64,000 nucleotides of DNA from Pseudomonas sp. Its GTDB lineage: Bacteria; Pseudomonadota; Gammaproteobacteria; Pseudomonadales; Pseudomonadaceae. Below, piece by piece: positions 34,097-43,846 of the stretch. The translations under genes were made by a program, and so were the position numbers. The stretch is taken from NCBI RefSeq assembly GCF_017744435.1, contig NZ_JAGIBG010000008.1, positions 124,001-188,000 on the forward strand. The letters are read 5' to 3'. Every line of letters begins with the position of its first letter. The first letter of the stretch is position 1. The notes under the pieces were generated by a model, which was given only the letters and a program-made list of their open reading frames with translations, did not search any database and was not told the origin of the DNA.

Positions 34097-35119
34097 ATGT
34101 CCCGCATGATCCGTTTCCACAAGTTCGGCGCTGCCGATGTGCTCCGTTGCGAGGAGCAGGCCGAACCGTCACCTGCCGTTGGCGAGGTACAGATCCGCGT
34201 CGAGGCGATCGGCGTGAGCTGGTATGACGTGCTCTGGCGGCAGAACCTGGCGCCGTCCCAGGCCCGTCTGCCCGCAGGGATCGGCCACGAGATGGCCGGT
34301 GTGGTGACGGCGGTCGGCGACGGCGTCGATGACATCGCGGTGGGTGACCGGGTCGCCAGTTTCCCGGCCACCAGTGCCAACGATCACCCGGTATATGGCG
34401 ATGTCATCGTCCTGCCGCGCACTGCCATCACCCGCTACCCGGACCTTCTCACGCCGATCGAGGCCAGCGTGCATTACACGCCGCTGCTGATCGCCTATTT
34501 CGCCTACGTCGACCTGGCCCGTGCCAAGGCCGGGCAGACTGCGCTGGTTACCGACGCCAGCCATTGTGCCGGGCCAGCCTTCGTGCAACTGGGCAAGGCG
34601 CTCGGCCTCAAGGTGTTCGCCGCCACCAAGGAGCCCGAGCAGCGTGAATACCTGCTGGGCCTGGGCGCCGACAAGGTGATTGTCACCGAGGAGCAGGACC
34701 TGCTCATGCAGGTTGGCAAGTACACCGATGGCCGCGGCGTGGACATGGTCCTCGATGGCATGGGCGGGCCGCAGATGTCGCTGCTCGGCGATGTGCTGGC
34801 GCCGCGTGGCAGCCTGGTGCTGTACGGCCTGCAGGGGGGCAACCAGACGCCGTTCCCGGCCTGCGCCGCGTTCCAGAAGAACATTCAGTTCTACGTGCAC
34901 TGCATCGGCAACTTCACCGGCAAGCCGGAACTGGGCATCAGCCAGGACCAGGTGGCGCTGCAACGGGCCTTGCGCGACATCAACCAGTTCACCGCCGATC
35001 AGTTGCTGACGCCGCAGATCATCAAGGTGTATCCGTTCTCCGAGGTGGTCGAGGCCCATCGCTATATGGACGAATGCCCCTGTGGTGGGCGGGTGGTGCT
35101 GGACATGGCATCGAGCTGA
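34097..35119 (+). CDS. Zinc-type alcohol dehydrogenase-like/quinone oxidoreductase (MDR) protein
   Basis: 340 aa medium-chain dehydrogenase/reductase. The N-terminal GroES-like domain contains GIGHEMAGVVTAVGDGVDDIAVGDRVA; the Rossmann part has ALVTDASHCAGPAFVQLGKALGLKVFAATK and the quinone-oxidoreductase-type ADKVIVTEEQDL. The zinc-ligand cysteines of classical alcohol dehydrogenases are not apparent, so it is more like NADPH:quinone or enone reductases. It is transcribed away from the LysR gene at 32976, which presumably regulates it, and ends in a terminator at 35137. The substrate is unknown; a reactive carbonyl or quinone is typical. Confidence 0.87.
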   Translation: MSRMIRFHKFGAADVLRCEEQAEPSPAVGEVQIRVEAIGVSWYDVLWRQNLAPSQARLPAGIGHEMAGVVTAVGDGVDDIAVGDRVASFPATSANDHPVYGDVIVLPRTAITRYPDLLTPIEASVHYTPLLIAYFAYVDLARAKAGQTALVTDASHCAGPAFVQLGKALGLKVFAATKEPEQREYLLGLGADKVIVTEEQDLLMQVGKYTDGRGVDMVLDGMGGPQMSLLGDVLAPRGSLVLYGLQGGNQTPFPACAAFQKNIQFYVHCIGNFTGKPELGISQDQVALQRALRDINQFTADQLLTPQIIKVYPFSEVVEAHRYMDECPCGGRVVLDMASS

Positions 35120-35136
35120 CAGCATGTTTGGCAACG

Positions 35137-35163
35137 AAAAACCGGGCTGATGCCCGGTTTTTT
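35137..35163 (+). terminator. Rho-independent terminator
   Basis: ACCGGGC and GCCCGGT (35141-35147, 35152-35158) form a stem with A residues before and a run of T after, 17 bp downstream of the MDR gene stop. It could work in both directions. Confidence 0.9.
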
Positions 35164-35551
35164 GCATATTGGCCGCCTATATTGGTTAGGCTGAAGTTGG
35201 GGGGCTTTGTAATTGAATGTTGCCAATAAGTAAAAGGGGCATCTCTTCAAGAGTCCTTTTTCTATAAGGCAATTACTGTTGTCTGCACATTCTGTGAATG
35301 CTGATTTCTGAATGGTTTTTTAGTCGGGATCTGTATCTTTTAATCCTTTTCCAACGCTCGATAATGGCGCAATGATACTTGGCGCAAGGAGCGTGCGGTG
35401 GAGAAGAGTCCCTATTTTTCAATGGCATGGCGACAGGTTTTCGCAACTTCAAAGTTTCCCGTTTTGCTGTAGGAAATTTCTTAATTTAAATCCGCTGCAC
35501 TCATTCATAGGTGGCCCGTTTGTGCGGCGAATGAAGTTGTGAGGTGACGCC
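35164..35551. other. AT-rich intergenic region, no gene seen
   Basis: About 390 bp noticeably richer in A and T than the surroundings. It presumably holds the promoter for the gene at 35552. I find no reliable reading frame, structured RNA or repeat. The lower GC compared with neighbours may hint at acquired DNA but is also common in promoter regions. Confidence 0.5.
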
Positions 35552-36805
35552 GTGAGTATTGTTCACGACCAGGCTATGCACTTTATCTACCAACAGGTGC
35601 TGGAGCGCCTGTTGAGCCATATGTCCAAGGAACAACGTGTTTCGCTGCAACTGTTTATCCAGCGTTTGCTGGTGGCCGCCGGTGGGCCGGAATACATCGG
35701 TACTTTCAGGTTGCTGGTGGTGCAGGGGGCCGATCGCCGCAGTGCCCGGCTGTTGGCGATCTTGCGTGCAGCCCAGCTGAGCATCGCCTTGCGGGCTCCA
35801 GTAACGTTCAAGCTTCGGGTGCTGGTGAGTTGTTTGCCGGCAGCCAGCGGCGCGCAACTGGAGCAGCACGAACGCCACTTCAACGCCTTGTTCATGCATG
35901 ACGACCCGCGAGTGCAACTGGAAATGGTCGATGGCGCTGCCGTGGTGCCTTTCTGCCGTCAGGCCGACGCCACAACCCGGGGTTGGCCGTTGGCACGTGA
36001 AGCCTTGCTCCTGTTCGGCCACCTCGTCGACGCACACCCGGACGCACTGCTGGGCAGTCGCACACACCTGGAACTGGCCGATGCACTTCGTCTGGCACTG
36101 GCTACATACCCGAGCGCCGATGCGCTGGTCACCGCCATGCCTGCCGGCCAGCGCCGGCGCTTTGCCGCCTGGGCCCGGCGGAGCCTGCGCCAGGCAGGTT
36201 TGGCTGGCCCGGACGCGCTGCATCAATGTGTTGAAAACATGGCCAACTGCCTGGGTCAGTTGCATGTCGCCGCCGGCTTCCCGGGGGGGGCGCTTGCCAC
36301 GCCGTGCAGCGCGCAGGCGAGAACATTACCGCTGCGGGTCATCGTGATCGACGATCTGCTTGCGCAACTGCTCGGTGAGGGCGAACTGGACAAGGTGCTG
36401 GGAGGGCGTTCTGAGCCGGTGCGGCACGCCACACCGATGTCGGCGTTTGTCGACCCGCTGGCGCTGGTGCAGTTGCATGAACTGGCAGTTCGCTGCAAGG
36501 CGCCTGTCGCACCCAGGCAGGCATTGCGTCTTCTGCAATCCCGGCATGCCGACATGCTGGTCGCATTGCCTTACCTGCATCGCGCCCTGCAAGGCAAAAG
36601 CTGCCCTGACGCGGTCAAGGACTGGATAGTGAATACCAGCGGCCTGACGCTTGCGCAACTGCGCATGGTTTACAAGGGGCGGCTTGGGCCTGGAATGGAG
36701 CACTTGCTGGCCAACCTGGCGCGACGGGATGTGCAACTGCGCTTGCTGAAGCGTAAGGCCGCCCCGCGCACGTCGGCACGCAGGCATCACCCTGATGGGG
36801 CGTGA
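35552..36805 (+). CDS. Hypothetical protein, unrecognised, 417 aa
   Basis: The frame begins with a GTG at 35552 (GTGAGGTGA just upstream). The product is helical and rich in Leu, Ala and Arg, starts with HDQAMHFIYQQVLERLLSHM, and ends in a basic tail (RLLKRKAAPRTSARRHHPDG). No signal peptide, membrane helix or catalytic motif is apparent, and I do not recognise a family. Its end overlaps the start of the MocR-like regulator at 36795 by 11 bp, so the two are translationally coupled and probably act together. Codon usage looks like the neighbours. It could be a regulatory partner, but nothing in the sequence proves this. Confidence 0.75.
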   Translation: MSIVHDQAMHFIYQQVLERLLSHMSKEQRVSLQLFIQRLLVAAGGPEYIGTFRLLVVQGADRRSARLLAILRAAQLSIALRAPVTFKLRVLVSCLPAASGAQLEQHERHFNALFMHDDPRVQLEMVDGAAVVPFCRQADATTRGWPLAREALLLFGHLVDAHPDALLGSRTHLELADALRLALATYPSADALVTAMPAGQRRRFAAWARRSLRQAGLAGPDALHQCVENMANCLGQLHVAAGFPGGALATPCSAQARTLPLRVIVIDDLLAQLLGEGELDKVLGGRSEPVRHATPMSAFVDPLALVQLHELAVRCKAPVAPRQALRLLQSRHADMLVALPYLHRALQGKSCPDAVKDWIVNTSGLTLAQLRMVYKGRLGPGMEHLLANLARRDVQLRLLKRKAAPRTSARRHHPDGA

Positions 36806-38105
36806 GTTCGCCTATCAGGTGGTGTACCGCTACCTGGTTGCGTTGATCGACGAGGCGGAGCGGGGCGGGCAGCCACGCTTGCCCTCGTTGAGGGCCTTGT
36901 CCAGGCGCCTGCGGGTTTCTTTGGCCACGGTGCAGGCCGCCTACAACCTGCTCGAACATGAAGGGCGTGTGCGGTCGGTGCCAAAGTCCGGCTACTTCGC
37001 TCAGGCCGCTATCCAGGCAGGCCGAGCCGATGCGGCTCATGCGCTGCCGGCGCAGCCGCTGCTGGAGCGCGCACTGTGCGCCCATGAGCGGCGCCTGGGG
37101 CGGCTGCGTGGGCGGCCATCGCGCCTGCTGGGCGGGCCACGCCTGCGTGATGCCCTGGCAGAGCGCTACACCCGGTCTTCCCGTCAGTTCTGGCGGCCGG
37201 ACGATGTGCACCTGGGCCCGGATGTGCAGGCCGTGCTGGAAACCCTGCTGCTGGCGCTGGCGCTGCAAGGCGCCACTGTGCTGGTCGCTTCGCCGTGCTG
37301 CTGGCGGATCCTGCGCACGTTGCAACGCTGCGGCGTGCGGGTCATCGAGGTACCGCTGGATAGCTGCGGCAGCCTGGATGTCGCCAGTCTGGCAAGGTTG
37401 CTGGGATGTGAGCCGGTGCGCATGGTGATCGTGCCGTCGTGCCTGGGTATGCCTGTAGGGCGCCTGATGCCCCAGCGGGTTCAGCAGCAGCTCGGTGATC
37501 TGCTGGCACTGCATCCGGTCTGGTTGCTGGAGAACGATCTGGACAGCGAGTTGTGCTTTGCCATGCCAACCAGGCGCTTGCGCGATTGCATTGACCCGCG
37601 CTGGCTGCTGGTGCTGGGCTCGCTGGAGTCCACAGTGGGGGCCGAGGCACCTTATGCCTACGTGCTGGGGGGCCACCCGGCCTTGCCGGAAGCGTTTGCC
37701 CAGCGCGCCTTCCAGTTGGCGCCGATGCGGCAGCAGGCGCTGGCGCAGATGATCGCGACCGGCGAAATCGATGAGCAACTGGGCCGCATACGCCTGGCGC
37801 TGCAGGGGCGCACGGAACAACTGGGTCAGCACTTGCGTACGGTCCTGGGCCGGCAGGTGGACTTCGACATGCCAGATGGCGGGTGCGCCTTGTGGGTGCG
37901 TCTGCCACTGTCGCTGGCGGGCACACACGCCATGGCGGCAACAGCGGGCTCGGCATTGCAGGTGCTGGCAGGTGAACAATTCAGTTTGCATGGGCGTTAC
38001 CGGCAACACCTGGCGCTGACGTGGCTGGGCGAGCAGCCCAAGGCGCTGGTCGAGGCGTTGGAAAGCCTGGCAGGGGCCCTGGCGTTCGGCACCATTCGTC
38101 GGTAG
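36795..38105 (+). CDS. GntR/MocR-like regulator with degenerate aminotransferase domain
   Basis: 436 aa. The N-terminal GntR winged HTH reads VYRYLVALIDEAERGGQPRLP then SLRALSRRLRVSLATVQAAY and ends at VRSVPKSGYF. The remainder follows the fold-type-I aminotransferase domain of MocR regulators: RLLGGPRLRDALAERY, a strand-turn VIVPSCLGMPVGRLMP, and ENDLDSEL. The PLP-lysine region (normally SFSKT) reads GSLESTVG, which puts Ser279 at the lysine position, and the nearby phosphate-binding Arg is also lost. It therefore probably does not form the usual PLP Schiff base, and may sense another ligand or be ligand-independent. It overlaps the unknown gene at 35552 and lies 86 bp upstream of the FAN1 nuclease. 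Confidence 0.85.
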   Translation: MGREFAYQVVYRYLVALIDEAERGGQPRLPSLRALSRRLRVSLATVQAAYNLLEHEGRVRSVPKSGYFAQAAIQAGRADAAHALPAQPLLERALCAHERRLGRLRGRPSRLLGGPRLRDALAERYTRSSRQFWRPDDVHLGPDVQAVLETLLLALALQGATVLVASPCCWRILRTLQRCGVRVIEVPLDSCGSLDVASLARLLGCEPVRMVIVPSCLGMPVGRLMPQRVQQQLGDLLALHPVWLLENDLDSELCFAMPTRRLRDCIDPRWLLVLGSLESTVGAEAPYAYVLGGHPALPEAFAQRAFQLAPMRQQALAQMIATGEIDEQLGRIRLALQGRTEQLGQHLRTVLGRQVDFDMPDGGCALWVRLPLSLAGTHAMAATAGSALQVLAGEQFSLHGRYRQHLALTWLGEQPKALVEALESLAGALAFGTIRR

Positions 38106-38190
38106 GTCGGCGGAATGAACCCTGGTGCTTGCCTGGGTACGCGGTCTGTATGTATAAACAGTACTCACTCTTGCTGCCCGACCCCGTCCT

Positions 38191-39840
38191 GTGATCGCCC
38201 ATTCCGTCGATGACCCACTGTATTACCTGCACAACTTTCGCCAGGTGCTGCTGTGGGTCGAGTCTCGTTACGCCGACCTGCTCGATGAGCAGGAGCTGGC
38301 CTTTCTCCATGCCTTTGCCGAGTTGGCGCAGCCGTCCCAGGCGCTGATGGTGCGCATGGTGATGCGCAAGGGTGATTTGTTTCGCTGTGACCGCCTGGAC
38401 TATGCCGAAATCGGTGACAGCCTGGCTGCCCTGCAACCGCTGTTGGCATTGGGTTGGGTGCGCGAGCCCGAGGCCCTGAGCCTTGAGCAGCTGTTCGCGC
38501 TGTTGCGTAAGGATGAACTCGCCCTCGGCTTTGCTGGGCAGTTGAGCCGTCCACGGGCGGCCAAGGGCGACCTGTTGGCACAACTGCGGCCCCTGGCGCT
38601 GGCCCCCAGGCCCTTGCTCGAGTGGTTCGCCCAGGCCCCGGTGGCTATCGTGCAGTGGTGCCTGCAGCCGCTTTGTGATCGCATGCGCCTGTTGTTTTTC
38701 GGCAACCTGTACCAGGACTGGTCGGACTTCGTGCTGGCTGACCTGGGCCTGCTGCGTTTCGAACAGGTACCGTTCAGCCCCGACTCACGTGCCCTGCAGC
38801 AGCGCAGCGAGGTCGACCAGGCCATGGCGCTGCACCAGTGTGCCGAGCGTCTGGAACAGGGTGAGGACCCCGCATCGATCCTGGCGACACTGGCCGGCCT
38901 GAGTATCGACAACCCATGGCTGGCACGGCGCCATGGGCGGCTGCTGTTCGCCGTGGGCCAACAGTGCGAGCGCCTGGGTGACTGGGACCAGGCCCTGGCG
39001 GTGTATGCCCGTAGCAGCCATGCACAAGCGCGTATCCGCCAGGTTCGCGTGTTCGAGCGCAGCGAGCGTTGGCAGCAGGCCCATGCATTGGCCCAGGCGC
39101 TGGCTGCCGAGCCGGCCAACGCCCTGGAAGTGCAAGCCCTGGAGCGCATGTTGCCGCGGCTGGCGCGCAAGCTCGGCGGGCCCGCACAGCCCCGCCGACG
39201 CGCGGCCCCCCTGGAGCTCATCGAACTGGTGTTGCCGCGCGAACAGGCAGCGCTGGGTGTCGAGGAGGCGGTGCGCCTACACCTGGCGCAAGCAGGAGGG
39301 CAGGTGCATTACGTGGAAAACACCCTGTTCAACAGCCTGTTCGGGCTGCTGTGCTGGGAAGCGATCTTCGCCCCGGTTCCAGGTGCCTTCTTCAACCCGT
39401 TCCAGGCGGCGCCCCAGGACTTGCATGACAGCGATTTCCAGCAACGGCGTGAGGCACAGTTCGCGGCCTGCCTGGGCCGTCTGGACGATGGCTCCCATCG
39501 CCAGGCCATCCTCGACTGTTACGCGGCCAAGCAAGGTTTGCAATCGCCGTTCGTGTTCTGGCCCATGCTCAGCGAAGCGTTGCTCGATCAGGCACTGGCG
39601 TGCCTGCCCGCCGCGCACTTGAAACAGTGCTTCCTGCGCCTGCTGCAGGATATCCGCAACAACCGCGCCGGCATGCCGGACTTGATCCAGTTCTGGCCGG
39701 AGCAGCAGCGCTATCGGATGGTCGAGGTCAAGGGCCCGGGTGACCGCCTGCAGGACAATCAGCTGCGCTGGCTGGAATTTTGCGCCGAGCATGGCTTGCC
39801 GGTGGCGGTCTGCCATGTGCGCTGGAGCGAGTCAGCGTGA
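38191..39840 (+). CDS. FAN1-type VRR-NUC structure-specific nuclease
   Basis: 549 aa, close to bacterial FAN1 proteins in length. The C-terminal VRR-NUC domain has the PD-(D/E)XK-type residues: Asp497 in GMPDLIQFWPE, Glu512 and Lys514 in MVEVKGPGD, then RLQDNQLRWLEFCAEHGLP. Upstream, ENTLFNSLFGLLCWEAIFAPVPGAFFNPFQ is the conserved start of the nuclease domain, and the N-terminal two thirds carry helical SAP/TPR-like sequence. FAN1 cleaves flap and crosslink-associated DNA structures. Its stop codon overlaps the GTG of the nuclease-helicase at 39837, indicating that the two are made together, probably for interstrand-crosslink or replication-fork repair. The start is a GTG at 38191. Confidence 0.9.
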   Translation: MIAHSVDDPLYYLHNFRQVLLWVESRYADLLDEQELAFLHAFAELAQPSQALMVRMVMRKGDLFRCDRLDYAEIGDSLAALQPLLALGWVREPEALSLEQLFALLRKDELALGFAGQLSRPRAAKGDLLAQLRPLALAPRPLLEWFAQAPVAIVQWCLQPLCDRMRLLFFGNLYQDWSDFVLADLGLLRFEQVPFSPDSRALQQRSEVDQAMALHQCAERLEQGEDPASILATLAGLSIDNPWLARRHGRLLFAVGQQCERLGDWDQALAVYARSSHAQARIRQVRVFERSERWQQAHALAQALAAEPANALEVQALERMLPRLARKLGGPAQPRRRAAPLELIELVLPREQAALGVEEAVRLHLAQAGGQVHYVENTLFNSLFGLLCWEAIFAPVPGAFFNPFQAAPQDLHDSDFQQRREAQFAACLGRLDDGSHRQAILDCYAAKQGLQSPFVFWPMLSEALLDQALACLPAAHLKQCFLRLLQDIRNNRAGMPDLIQFWPEQQRYRMVEVKGPGDRLQDNQLRWLEFCAEHGLPVAVCHVRWSESA

Positions 39841-42098
39841 GCTATCGCGTGGCGGTGCGGGCGTTGTGCGAGTTCAGCGCCAAGGTCGGTGACCTGGACT
39901 TGCGCTTCACCCCGTCACCCACGGCGCAGGAAGGTATCGAAGGGCACCGTCGCGTGGTCGCCCGGCGCGCTGTGGGCTATGAGGCCGAAGTCGCCCTCGA
40001 GGGTGAGTATCAGGGCTTGCAGGTGCGCGGACGCGCTGATGGTTATGACCCGGCCGCCAACCGCCTGGAGGAAATCAAGACCTACCGCGGTGACCTGGCA
40101 CGGCAGCCGGCCAATCACCGCCAACTGCATTGGGCCCAGGCCAAGGTCTACGCCTGGCTGCTGTGCCAGGCGCGGCAGTTGCCGGCCATCGAGGTGGCGT
40201 TGGTCTATCTGGATGTCGACAACGACTGCCAGACGTTGATCAGCGAGCACTATCGCGCCAATGAATTGCAGGGATTCTTTGAAACCCAGTGCCAACGGTT
40301 TCTCGCCTGGGCTCAGGCCCAGCAACAGCGCCTTGCCGAGCGCGACCAGGGCTTGCAGGCCCTGGGCTTTCCCTACCCGCAGTTTCGTCAGGGCCAACGG
40401 CAACTGGCCGAAACCTTGTACAAGGCGGTCAGCACCGGGCGCTGCCTGATGGCTCAGGCCAGCACCGGCATCGGCAAGACCCTCGGCACCTTGTTCCCGC
40501 TGCTCAAGGCCATGGTCCCGCAGCAGCTGGACAAGGTGTTTTTCCTCACGGCCAAGACGCCGGGCCGGGCGCTGGCATTGGACGCTCTGGGCCAGATCAG
40601 CGCGGGCACGCCGCAGCCGGCCTTGCGTACCCTAGAGCTGATTGCCCGGGACAAGGCCTGTGAATACCCGGACAAAGCCTGCCATGGCGAGTCCTGCCCG
40701 TTGGCTCAGGGCTTCTACGACCGCCTGCCCGCCGCGCGCGAGGCTGCGGCCCTGCGGCCCATGCTCGATCGCGCTGGTCTGCGCGAGGTGGCCTTGGCGC
40801 ACCAGGTCTGCCCGTACTACCTCGGCCAGGAAATGGCCCGCTGGGTGGACGTGCTGGTGGCCGACTACAACTACTATTTCGACGCTCACGCCATGCTGTT
40901 CAGCCTGAGCCAGCTCAACCAGTGGCGGGTCGCGGTGCTGGTGGACGAGGCGCACAACCTGGTCGAGCGTGGCCGCGGCATGTACAGCGCCAGCCTCGAC
41001 CAGGGCCAACTGCTCGCCTTGCGCCAGAGCAAGCCGCAGGGGCTCGGTAGCGCCCTTGACCGGTTGAACCGGCAGTGGAACGCGCTGTACAAGGAGCAGC
41101 ACGCGCCGTATCAGGCCAGCGATCAGCTGCCGGAGGCCTTCCTGAGTGCCCTGCAGCGGTGCATCGGGCTGATCCAGGAGCGCATGAACGAAACGCCCGC
41201 CGAGGTCGATGCCCAGGTGCTGCAGTTCTTCTACCAGGCGCTGCAGTTCAGCCGCGTAGCCGAGCTTTTCGACGAGCATTTCCTGTTTGACGTCAGCCTG
41301 CGCGAGGGCCCGCGTAAAAAGCGCCTGGCCAGCCTGTGCCTGCGTAATGTCACCCCCGCCCGGTTGCTTGCCCCGCGCATGCAGGCGGCGCGCAGTGTGA
41401 CGCTGTTTTCTGCCACCTTGAGCCCACGGCATTTCTATTCCGACCTGCTCGGCATGCCGGCCGATACCGCCTGGCTGGAGGTGGCGGCACCGTTCCGTGC
41501 CGAGCAGCTCGAGGTGCGTATCGCCAGCCAGGTCTCGACTCGCTATCGCCAACGCCAGGCTTCACTGGCGCCGATCACCGAGCTGATCGCCGATCAGTAC
41601 CAGCGCCGGCCCGGCAACTACCTGGCGTTCTTCAGCAGCTTCGAGTACCTGCAGCAGGTGGCCAGCCTGCTCGGCGAGCGTCATCCCGGCATCCCGCTCT
41701 GGGCCCAGGCGCCGGGCATGGACGAAGGCGCACGCCAGGCCTTTCTCGATCGCTTCGTGGCGGACGGGCAGGGGGTGGGCTTTGCCGTGCTCGGCGGGGC
41801 GTTCGGCGAAGGGGTCGACTTGCCTGGGACGCGGCTGATCGGGGCGTTCGTCGCCACCCTCGGCCTGCCCCAGGTCAACCCGGTCAACGAACAGTTCAAG
41901 CAGCGCCTGGGCCGGCAGTTTGGCGCCGGCTTCGACTACGCCTACCTGTACCCTGGCGTGCGCAAGGTCATCCAGGCCGCCGGGCGGGTCATTCGTGGCG
42001 ATCAGGACCGCGGTGTACTGGTTCTGATCGATGAACGTTTCGCCGAGCAACGGGTACAGCAGATGTTTCCCGCATGGTGGCAGGTGGCTGTTAAATAA
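39837..42098 (+). CDS. Nuclease-helicase fusion: RecB-like nuclease domain plus XPD/DinG-type helicase
   Basis: 753 aa from a GTG at 39837 that overlaps the previous stop. Residues ~1-110 form a PD-(D/E)XK nuclease domain of the RecB/Cas4 kind: Asp68 in VRGRADG, Glu79-x-Lys81 in LEEIKTY, then QLHWAQAKVYAWLL. A superfamily 2 helicase of the XPD/DinG/Rad3 type follows: Walker A ASTGIGKT (208-215), four cysteines at 275, 282, 287 and 325 suited to a 4Fe-4S cluster, DEAH at 370-373, and VIRGDQDRGVLVLIDERF at the end. It should unwind DNA 5'-3' and possibly trim it. Pairing with FAN1 points to DNA-repair function. The open frame extends to 39780 but the coupling overlap favours this start. Confidence 0.9.
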   Translation: MSYRVAVRALCEFSAKVGDLDLRFTPSPTAQEGIEGHRRVVARRAVGYEAEVALEGEYQGLQVRGRADGYDPAANRLEEIKTYRGDLARQPANHRQLHWAQAKVYAWLLCQARQLPAIEVALVYLDVDNDCQTLISEHYRANELQGFFETQCQRFLAWAQAQQQRLAERDQGLQALGFPYPQFRQGQRQLAETLYKAVSTGRCLMAQASTGIGKTLGTLFPLLKAMVPQQLDKVFFLTAKTPGRALALDALGQISAGTPQPALRTLELIARDKACEYPDKACHGESCPLAQGFYDRLPAAREAAALRPMLDRAGLREVALAHQVCPYYLGQEMARWVDVLVADYNYYFDAHAMLFSLSQLNQWRVAVLVDEAHNLVERGRGMYSASLDQGQLLALRQSKPQGLGSALDRLNRQWNALYKEQHAPYQASDQLPEAFLSALQRCIGLIQERMNETPAEVDAQVLQFFYQALQFSRVAELFDEHFLFDVSLREGPRKKRLASLCLRNVTPARLLAPRMQAARSVTLFSATLSPRHFYSDLLGMPADTAWLEVAAPFRAEQLEVRIASQVSTRYRQRQASLAPITELIADQYQRRPGNYLAFFSSFEYLQQVASLLGERHPGIPLWAQAPGMDEGARQAFLDRFVADGQGVGFAVLGGAFGEGVDLPGTRLIGAFVATLGLPQVNPVNEQFKQRLGRQFGAGFDYAYLYPGVRKVIQAAGRVIRGDQDRGVLVLIDERFAEQRVQQMFPAWWQVAVK

Positions 42099-42184
42099 TC
42101 CTGGGTGGCCCCATCGCACGGCATTGCAACTCCCAGTACACTGCGTGTTCCAACACCAACATCTGTTGAACTCGAGGTTTTTGC

Positions 42185-43822
42185 ATGACGCTCAGTCCTT
42201 TGGCAGGCAAGCCGGCTCCGGCCAGCGTGCTGGTCGATATCCCCCGCCTGCTCACCGCCTACTACACCGGCCGTCCCGACGCTGCCGTGGCGGCCCAGCG
42301 CGTGGCCTTCGGCACCTCGGGGCACCGGGGCAGCTCGTTCGACCTGAGCTTCAACGAGCACCATGTGCTGGCGATCACCCAGGCCATCTGCCTGTACCGC
42401 CAGGAAAAAGGCATCGACGGCCCGCTGTTCATCGGCGCCGACACCCACGCGCTGTCTGCGCCGGCCGCAGCCAGTGCGCTGGAGGTGCTGGCCGCCAATG
42501 GCGTGCAGGTGATGCTGTCCAAGGACGACGAATACACCCCGACGCCGGCGGTGTCCCATGCCATCCTCTGCTACAACCGTGGCCGCAGCCAGGGCCTGGC
42601 CGATGGCATCGTCATCACCCCGTCGCACAACCCGCCACAGAGCGGTGGTTTCAAATACAACCCACCCAACGGCGGCCCGGCTGACAGCGATGTGACCAAG
42701 TGGATCGAGGCCAAGGCCAACGAACTGCTGGCTGCGAACCTTGCCGGGGTCAAGCGCATGGAGCATGCCCAGGCGCTGCAAGCCGCCACCACCCAGCGCC
42801 ATGACTACGTGACCCACTACGTGGCCGACCTGGAAAACGTCATCGACTTCGACGTCATTCGTGGCGCCAACCTGCGCCTGGGCGTCGATCCGCTGGGCGG
42901 GGCAGGGGTGCGCTACTGGTCGGCGATTGCCGAGCGCTACCAGCTGAACCTGGAAGTGGTGAACACCGAGGTCGACCCGACCTTCCGCTTCATGTGCGTT
43001 GACTGGGATGGCCAGATCCGCATGGACCCATCCTCGCCTTACGCCATGCAAGGCCTGATCGGCCTGCGTGATCGCTTCGACGTGGCCTTCGCCTGTGACC
43101 CGGACCATGACCGCCACGGCATCGTCACCGCCGATGGCCTGCTGCAACCGAACAACTACCTGGCCGTGGCCATCGACTACCTGTACCGCAACCGTCCGCA
43201 ATGGCGCAGCGACGCCGCAGTGGGCAAGACCGTGGTTTCCAGCGGCCTGATCGACCGCGTCACCGAGCGCCTGGGCCGTGAACTGTACGAAGTGCCGGTG
43301 GGCTTCAAGTTCTTTGCCCAGGGCCTGTTCGACGGTACGCTCGGTTTCGGTGGTGAAGAGAGTGCCGGCGCCTCGTTCCTGCGCAAAGACGGCACGGTAT
43401 GGGCCACCGACAAGGATGGCCTGATCCCGGCGCTGCTGGCGGCCGAGATGACCGCCCGTACCGGGCGCAACCCGAGCCAGGCCTACAACGACCTGACTGC
43501 GGCGCTGGGCAAGCCGTTCGCCACCCGTGTCGAGGCCAAGGCCGATGCCCGGCAGAAGGCCGCACTGAGCAAGCTGGCGCCGGAGCAGGTGAAGTCCACC
43601 GAGCTGGCCGGTGAGCCGATCGTGCAGATCCTCAGCAAGGCGCCAGGCAATGGCCAGGCGATTGGTGGCTTGAAGGTGATGACGGCCAATGGCTGGTTTG
43701 CCGCGCGGCCTTCGGGGACGGAAGACATCTACAAGATCTACGCCGAGAGCTTTGTCGACGAGGCGCACCTCAAGCGCCTGGTGGAAGAGGCGCAGGTGCT
43801 GGTGGATGCGGCGATTGCCTGA
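42185..43822 (+). CDS. pgm: Phosphoglucomutase, alpha-D-glucose-phosphate specific
   Basis: 545 aa, typical of the bacterial Pgm family. The phosphoserine loop is [21 protein letters not shown] with the catalytic Ser at 147. The metal loop is [11 protein letters not shown] (Asp-x-Asp-x-Asp-type), the sugar-recognition loop is GGEESAG, and the phosphate-binding loop near the C-terminus is [15 protein letters not shown]. The enzyme interconverts glucose-1-phosphate and glucose-6-phosphate in the cytoplasm, linking glycogen/trehalose and envelope sugar synthesis to central metabolism. It stands alone, with 86 bp from the helicase upstream and a REP pair downstream. Confidence 0.96.
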   Translation: MTLSPLAGKPAPASVLVDIPRLLTAYYTGRPDAAVAAQRVAFGTSGHRGSSFDLSFNEHHVLAITQAICLYRQEKGIDGPLFIGADTHALSAPAAASALEVLAANGVQVMLSKDDEYTPTPAVSHAILCYNRGRSQGLADGIVITPSHNPPQSGGFKYNPPNGGPADSDVTKWIEAKANELLAANLAGVKRMEHAQALQAATTQRHDYVTHYVADLENVIDFDVIRGANLRLGVDPLGGAGVRYWSAIAERYQLNLEVVNTEVDPTFRFMCVDWDGQIRMDPSSPYAMQGLIGLRDRFDVAFACDPDHDRHGIVTADGLLQPNNYLAVAIDYLYRNRPQWRSDAAVGKTVVSSGLIDRVTERLGRELYEVPVGFKFFAQGLFDGTLGFGGEESAGASFLRKDGTVWATDKDGLIPALLAAEMTARTGRNPSQAYNDLTAALGKPFATRVEAKADARQKAALSKLAPEQVKSTELAGEPIVQILSKAPGNGQAIGGLKVMTANGWFAARPSGTEDIYKIYAESFVDEAHLKRLVEEAQVLVDAAIA

Positions 43823-43846
43823 TTGATCCCTGGGGCCGCGTTGCGG

